A stretch of DNA of 64,000 nucleotides, taken from NCBI GenBank assembly GCA_963693365.1, contig CAVNZM010000010.1, forward strand, positions 186,001-250,000. Reading direction: 5' to 3'. Shown piece by piece: positions 27,875 to 64,000 of this stretch. The notes under the pieces were generated by a model. That model had not been told where the DNA came from. It did not search any database and was given only the letters and a program-made list of their open reading frames with translations. This DNA is from Amoebidium appalachense (Eukaryota > Ichthyosporea). Within the stretch, counting starts at the first letter, position 1. Every line of letters starts with the position of its first letter. Both the position numbers and the translations under genes were made by a program.

Positions 27875-29299
27875 CTAATCAATACGTGCATAAACCAGTA
27901 CACCCGCACCAAACCTCGTCTTTTTCTCCCTCCACAGATACAACGGAAACAGAAAACACAAACACGAGAGAATAGTCAGTCCGGCGTTCACCCAGAAAAA
28001 GTCACCCTTGAGCGTGTTCGTCACCAGTTTGTCCAGGGGGTACTGTAGTAGATTGACAAATGCAGAGATCATCATCAGTAGCCCATACGTTGTTCCAAAC
28101 GTCTTAAACCCGAAAACACGCCCACAGAAATCCGAGATGGCGGCGTAGAGGCATGTTCTCGCGACCACCAAAACACAGAAATTGACTATCTGCAGCCACC
28201 AAATCGGGACAACGCCAAAAACTCCAAACACCACCAGCAAGATGGCGAGGAGTAGATACATGGCGGTGGGGCCATGACGATCGAGAATGAACCCAACAAG
28301 GGGAATGGTGATGATGCCGCCAATGGGAAGGATGACGTTGAATGCGTCTGTTAACATCGGCACACGCTCAAAATCGCACAAATCCGTAAGTTGCTCCGCC
28401 ACTGTTGCTATGTAGAAGTTGATGCGCAACATGTAGATGGAGATGAAGGAAGCAACTAGAAAATACTCGACCGTGCGCAGTTGCTTAGCAACGGGAAGGT
28501 GTTGCAGCGAATAGATTTTCGGTATTTTCTCCCGCCCCTCGTCATCCTTCGATGCCTCCGGCTCGGATTGGTACTGCCGTTCGTCGAGATAGACTATTCC
28601 AAAAAGGAAATTGACAGCCGGAACAACAAGGTAGGACAACCATATAAGGTGAAGGGGCACGCCGTTGTAGAAATGAAGCACCTTAAAGATCATGGGGACC
28701 AAGCTCGACGTGTCGAATGCGCCCGTAATGATACCATTTATGGTGCCCATGTACGACGGGAAGAGGTTAATGAGGTTGATGTGCGCCAAAAACATGCTCA
28801 GCCCACCTATGGCGATGCAGACATATCCGGGAATATACCCGTCGAAATGCTTGCTTGAATATGCCAGAAGTATTAACCCTGTAACCTCAAACACTGTGCC
28901 GCAAATACTTGTCATCCGTGGGCCCGCCTCGTCCAGAAGCAACCCGACAGGAAATGCGGCGCAATTGATTGCGAATGCTGCAGCCGTGAACATGAGGTCC
29001 AATTTAAGCCTCTGCTCCGCGCATTCTTTCTCCCCCTTTTTACACAAGTATGAATACACCCCTTCGTCGATCATGACAGGTTTGAGGGCAGCAAACCCAA
29101 AGATGACCCCTGCTGTTAGAAATGTGATGAGCACAGCCATTCCCACCATAAATAGGCGCGTGCTGACTGGGAATGGGTCCTTTTTCGGGAGCATGTAGAT
29201 GTGAATGTGCTCTGCGGACTGTGTGCTCTGGTTGTCTGGGCCGTCCCAAAGGCGTGCCCTTTCGTTGATGTCTTCATGACTGCTTCCGTCGGTAGACAT
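27875..29299 (-). CDS. Major facilitator superfamily transporter, SLC43-like
   Basis: An intact 474-residue single-exon membrane protein. A short soluble N-terminus (1-45) precedes 12 predicted membrane segments in two halves of six, separated by an acidic and basic cytoplasmic loop (about 240-270, including DERQYQSEPEASKDDEG). The MFS loop motif is visible in both halves: LLLDEAGPR after TM2 and FILDRHGPT in the second half. The first extracellular loop has two Cys (LCKKGEKEC). Overall pattern and length fit the SLC43 / fungal YMR155W-like branch of MFS, whose known members carry neutral amino acids or nucleobases; the substrate here cannot be read from sequence. The start at 29299 gives a hydrophilic N-terminus and is preceded by no better ATG. 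It is divergent from the EamA gene, sharing about 1.4 kb of upstream DNA. Being intronless among genes with 12-28 exons is notable. Confidence 0.9.
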   Translation of the reverse strand: MSTDGSSHEDINERARLWDGPDNQSTQSAEHIHIYMLPKKDPFPVSTRLFMVGMAVLITFLTAGVIFGFAALKPVMIDEGVYSYLCKKGEKECAEQRLKLDLMFTAAAFAINCAAFPVGLLLDEAGPRMTSICGTVFEVTGLILLAYSSKHFDGYIPGYVCIAIGGLSMFLAHINLINLFPSYMGTINGIITGAFDTSSLVPMIFKVLHFYNGVPLHLIWLSYLVVPAVNFLFGIVYLDERQYQSEPEASKDDEGREKIPKIYSLQHLPVAKQLRTVEYFLVASFISIYMLRINFYIATVAEQLTDLCDFERVPMLTDAFNVILPIGGIITIPLVGFILDRHGPTAMYLLLAILLVVFGVFGVVPIWWLQIVNFCVLVVARTCLYAAISDFCGRVFGFKTFGTTYGLLMMISAFVNLLQYPLDKLVTNTLKGDFFWVNAGLTILSCLCFLFPLYLWREKKTRFGAGVLVYARID

Positions 29300-30665
29300 G
29301 CTTGCGTGTGTTTGAAGAGTGAGAGAGGTGGGGTTGCGCGTGTTTGTTTCGCAGTTTTAACGGGAGGAGAGAAGGCTAGTAGACGGTTGGAATGTGCTTT
29401 TCGTGTGTGCATGTGTGTGTGTGTGTGTGTGTGCGTGCGTGTGTGTGTGTGTGGGTGTGTGTGTGTGTATGTGTAAGTATGTGTGTGTGTATTGCGGTTA
29501 TACACCACAACAAAACGTCGATGTGGTTGTTCTAAAGAAGAAAAGCTTGTATAGGCGGTAAGAGATGAGATTTCTTGGAGGCTCTAATGTCAAACCGAAA
29601 CACTCATGATTGCAAAAGTTCTTGTCTTGTCACTCAAGTGAAGAAAGCCAAGCATGGTGTGCAGTGTTTGCTCTCGATCAAATTCACATCAACGTAAAGA
29701 GGTTGCACGCAGGCCTTTTCAGGTTGTTCTTATGTCACAAGTTAGCTGGCCACTGTTGCTCTGGCTTTCAACAACCACACACTTAGGCCTACCCTACCAC
29801 AATAACTCCCTTGTAAAACAAATAACTCCCTTTTGTGTACACTGCCAGATGTGTTTTATGTTTAGCCCAACGTGACTTACATGGTAGGCTAAAGTCACAG
29901 CCCTGCGACGGGTTGTATACATGAAAGAGCTAACATTTGATTGGTGATAGAAGCATCACTGTAGCTATATATGGTTATGTTTACTCGACGATAAGTGGTT
30001 TCTCTATGATCGTGGCTCCCGATACTCAAAACTCGGAAATGACGTCATTTGTCAACAGACTATTTCTCCACAAAACAGTCTAAACGGCCGCGGAAATCTT
30101 CTCCACAGTCCAATTTTTTCCATGACAACACGAACACGAAAGCTTTGCACTCAGCTACGCCAGTGTTACTTACAGTTGCTAGACACTTGAGGCAATTGTG
30201 TGAAAGAAACAATTCTTCCTTGATCATTCACATGGGCGTTACGGGGGGAGAAAGGAAACACTGTTGTTGGGTTGTTGGCTGTGGAAGGATGCCTGTTGAC
30301 AACTCAAGCCTCTTTTGAAGCAAATCGTTTTAAGAACACGGCGTTTTGCCATATGAGATACAACAATCAGGCGGCTTCTTTTCATGTTCCCTTTTGTCTA
30401 TTGATTCCCCCGACGTCACCAGGCGACACATCTGGCAACAAGTAACACGGGATCTATGTTACATTATGAGATTTTCAGCCGACTGTGACACATCAAGATC
30501 CTTTAACAAAGCATAGTTTCCTGGAACCTCAACCATCAAATCATAAAGGGTTCTTGGTAACATCTTTGTCTTTATAATAACTTTATCAAGGCTTCATAGT
30601 AACATCATAGGAATGCCTAACTAAGTGGGCCTTTCAGCATCCCTAATCCCACACAGACAAACACC
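29300..30665. other. Shared upstream region between divergent transporter genes
   Basis: A (TG)n tract (29407-29495) lies just upstream of the MFS start, then unique sequence. Short open frames at 29654-29875 (+) and 30049-30318 (+) show no domain. TGATTGG occurs at 29939. The region probably contains both promoters, but no core promoter element can be assigned. Confidence 0.5.
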
Positions 30666-39474
<8,809 letters not shown>

Positions 39475-41420
39475 CAAGACACATTGGTTGGGTGGGTGAA
39501 TTTTTATTCAAGTTTTATCTCATTTTGTTCTCGGGTGCCCCCATTTTAAGGTCACTCGTCGGAACTTATTATTCCCGTTTTCCACACAGCACCGACTGTA
39601 CCCTAGTTATGGTGCTAATGGTGCAATCAGCTAAGCTAACACACGTCACCAATCCTAGCTACTAGTGCACATTTAGCCCAGGGGTTTTACCCCAGTAATG
39701 GCGTGGGAGAGGTTAAGTGGTTGCATTTTGTGTTTTTGTGAATGATGCGTTTGAGTAGTTATGATAAATGTGATCGTATATGTATGTCAAGTGTATGTCT
39801 ATAACAAAAAAGCTGATGGACCTATATAGGACATATAATGGTTGCAAGAGGATTTTTGGTGTTTGTGTACTTCGATACTAGGAAATGCAAGGCCGTTATA
39901 AGTATTTACATGAAGTTTTATATAATGTCTATGGCGGTTTTTAACTTTTTAAATTCGCTCACCATTTTGCCTTAACCACTAAACAGCAGAAATGGCTATT
40001 TTTTTCTGCACCGGTAAGGTTTTCTCGCCGTTGACTGTTTTGTGTGGATAAGGTTGTAAGCTTCGGAGCATGAGATAAGGTTGTAAGGTTCGGAGCATGA
40101 ATGTGATTTATTTATTCTCATCCGTTTTCGCGCCTTTTTCGAAAAACTTTTTGAAGGTTTTGCTTGTAAAGAAATATCTCAGTTTCAATGGTTCCTGGTC
40201 CCGAATTTTGAGTAAAGTGGCAGAACTTTTGCACTGTGTTTGTCAATGCCACTCTAATAAATGCCTTGATTCGAAAATTTGCAAGGAGTGAACCTGTTCG
40301 TATTCTGCGTCAGTACGATGTGTGCCCGGATGTGACGCAATGATACACCACATGGGCGCACGTGCACACGAACACTAAGGGTGGATATCACTAAATTTCA
40401 AATCTTGAATTGATTTTCGCTCCCCGTAAGTTGACTCTGAGTCTACTACGTATACACAACACAATAGATGTCCCACGGCTCTATGTAACCCCTTACCCCC
40501 CCCCCCCCCCCCCCCCCCCCCACCTCCCCCCAGTTAAGTATCTGGCTGATCTAGGAGGCCGTGCTTCACGTTGTGCACACGGTTTTAATTGATAAATTCC
40601 TTTTGGCCTGCATGCACATTCAATTTGGGACGCACTTGCAAGCACTCTTGGGTTCGTTTTTTGCGGTTGCCTTATAACTCTTTTGTGAACGGTTTGCGTT
40701 ATCTTTCAGAAGTGAGTTCATGGAACTGCAGCTGTGTACATATATATGCACTGCACAGACGCGCACTACGGACCACATGTACACGCACAATGAAAGCATG
40801 AGCTATGTTAGCATCTGCACGTGTACACATACATGCGCATATATATGGCTGACTTGTCAAGATCATCCTGGCAGCCTGGGCCAAGGTGTGTAGTAGGCCA
40901 CATCCGTGTAGGTACCGTACGGTGTGTGTATGCATAGCACACTTGTTTGGCACAACAATGTTTAAATTGAATGTTCACATGTACAGTGCTAGTACAGTAC
41001 TCAGAAGTTCTGGAGGCACATGTACACACTCCAAGGCCTCCCAAATGAAGTGCTGTTTAGGAGGCCTTGACACACCCAAAGACACACCCCCTCGGAAGCC
41101 CTGGTACAAACCTGAGATGGCGCAAACATATATCGATGGCGCAAACATCTCAAGGACTGGATCGGCGCGCTCCACTTTCTTTTTGCATGGTCATGATCAT
41201 CTGATCATAATGGGACATTCACTGTCGTGCACGCACTTGTAAACACAACCGCCATTTAGTTAGTACACACGCTAATGTTTGACCTCATCTAAGAGTTACG
41301 CTGCCAGAAAGTAGCAGGGCAGAAAGGCACCCCATTATAACACGCTCGGCGCCCGCACGCTTGTGGGGTGGATTGTGTCAAGCAAAGCTGGGAGAACAGA
41401 GGATTCACAGGCGTGTGACC
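39475..41420. other. Intergenic region between transporter and WDR6
   Basis: Mostly unique AT-rich sequence after the transporter stop, with the WDR6 promoter presumably near the right end. A 27-bp tandem duplication (40047-40073 and 40074-40100, beginning GATAAGGTTGTAAG) and one C run (40497-40520) are the only repeats. Short open frames (40097-40291 +, 40589-40801 +, 40886-41242 +) have no recognisable domain. Confidence 0.5.

Positions 41421-64000
<22,580 letters not shown>

Noticed and set aside
28481-29198. Plus-strand open frames antisense to the MFS gene
   Set aside because: Shadow frames of a strong conserved coding sequence on the other strand.

Overview
The window is nuclear DNA from an intron-dense eukaryote, most likely an animal or a close holozoan relative. 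The main pointers are a p21/p27-type CDK inhibitor, a tRNA-derived SINE with a target-site duplication, a multi-exon class C (GABA-B-like) receptor and an intron-rich WDR6 gene. A WAT1-like 10-TM EamA transporter is atypical for animals, so I do not name a species. Much of the window is low-complexity DNA (poly-C/poly-G, (CA)n/(TG)n, (CT)n), and most long open frames are these repeats read through. I built exons by hand from protein similarity, splice sites and codon phase.

Layout: 755-2400 (-) three phase-compatible exons of an unrecognised gene running off the left edge; 3053-3633 a SINE; 7588-7998 (-) a single-exon Cip/Kip CDK inhibitor; 8-15 kb mostly repeats; 15154-25617 (+) a 14-exon, 886-residue GABA-B-like receptor; 27875-29299 (-) an intronless SLC43-like MFS transporter, divergent from 30666-39474 (+), a 12-exon, 386-residue EamA/WAT1-like transporter; 41421-64000 (+) WDR6, the tRNA wobble 2'-O-methylation partner, with 28 exons recovered and the C-terminus beyond the right edge. 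I see no pathway linking these genes; the locus reads as an ordinary mixture of signalling, cell cycle, transport and tRNA modification genes.

The unusual material is in the non-coding DNA. (TG)n tracts often begin at or near 5' splice sites and (CA)n tracts often end right at 3' splice sites on the sense strand, and some introns carry both. Several splice sites and one stop codon lie in short tandem duplications that copy the boundary into the neighbouring sequence. Two dispersed repeat families end in poly-C in almost every copy, with two ~386-bp copies nearly identical. CCAATCA/TGATTGG occurs ten times in exons. One transporter intron appears to use a GC-AG boundary, and the WDR6 acidic insert contains a one-base reading-frame inconsistency beside C runs.
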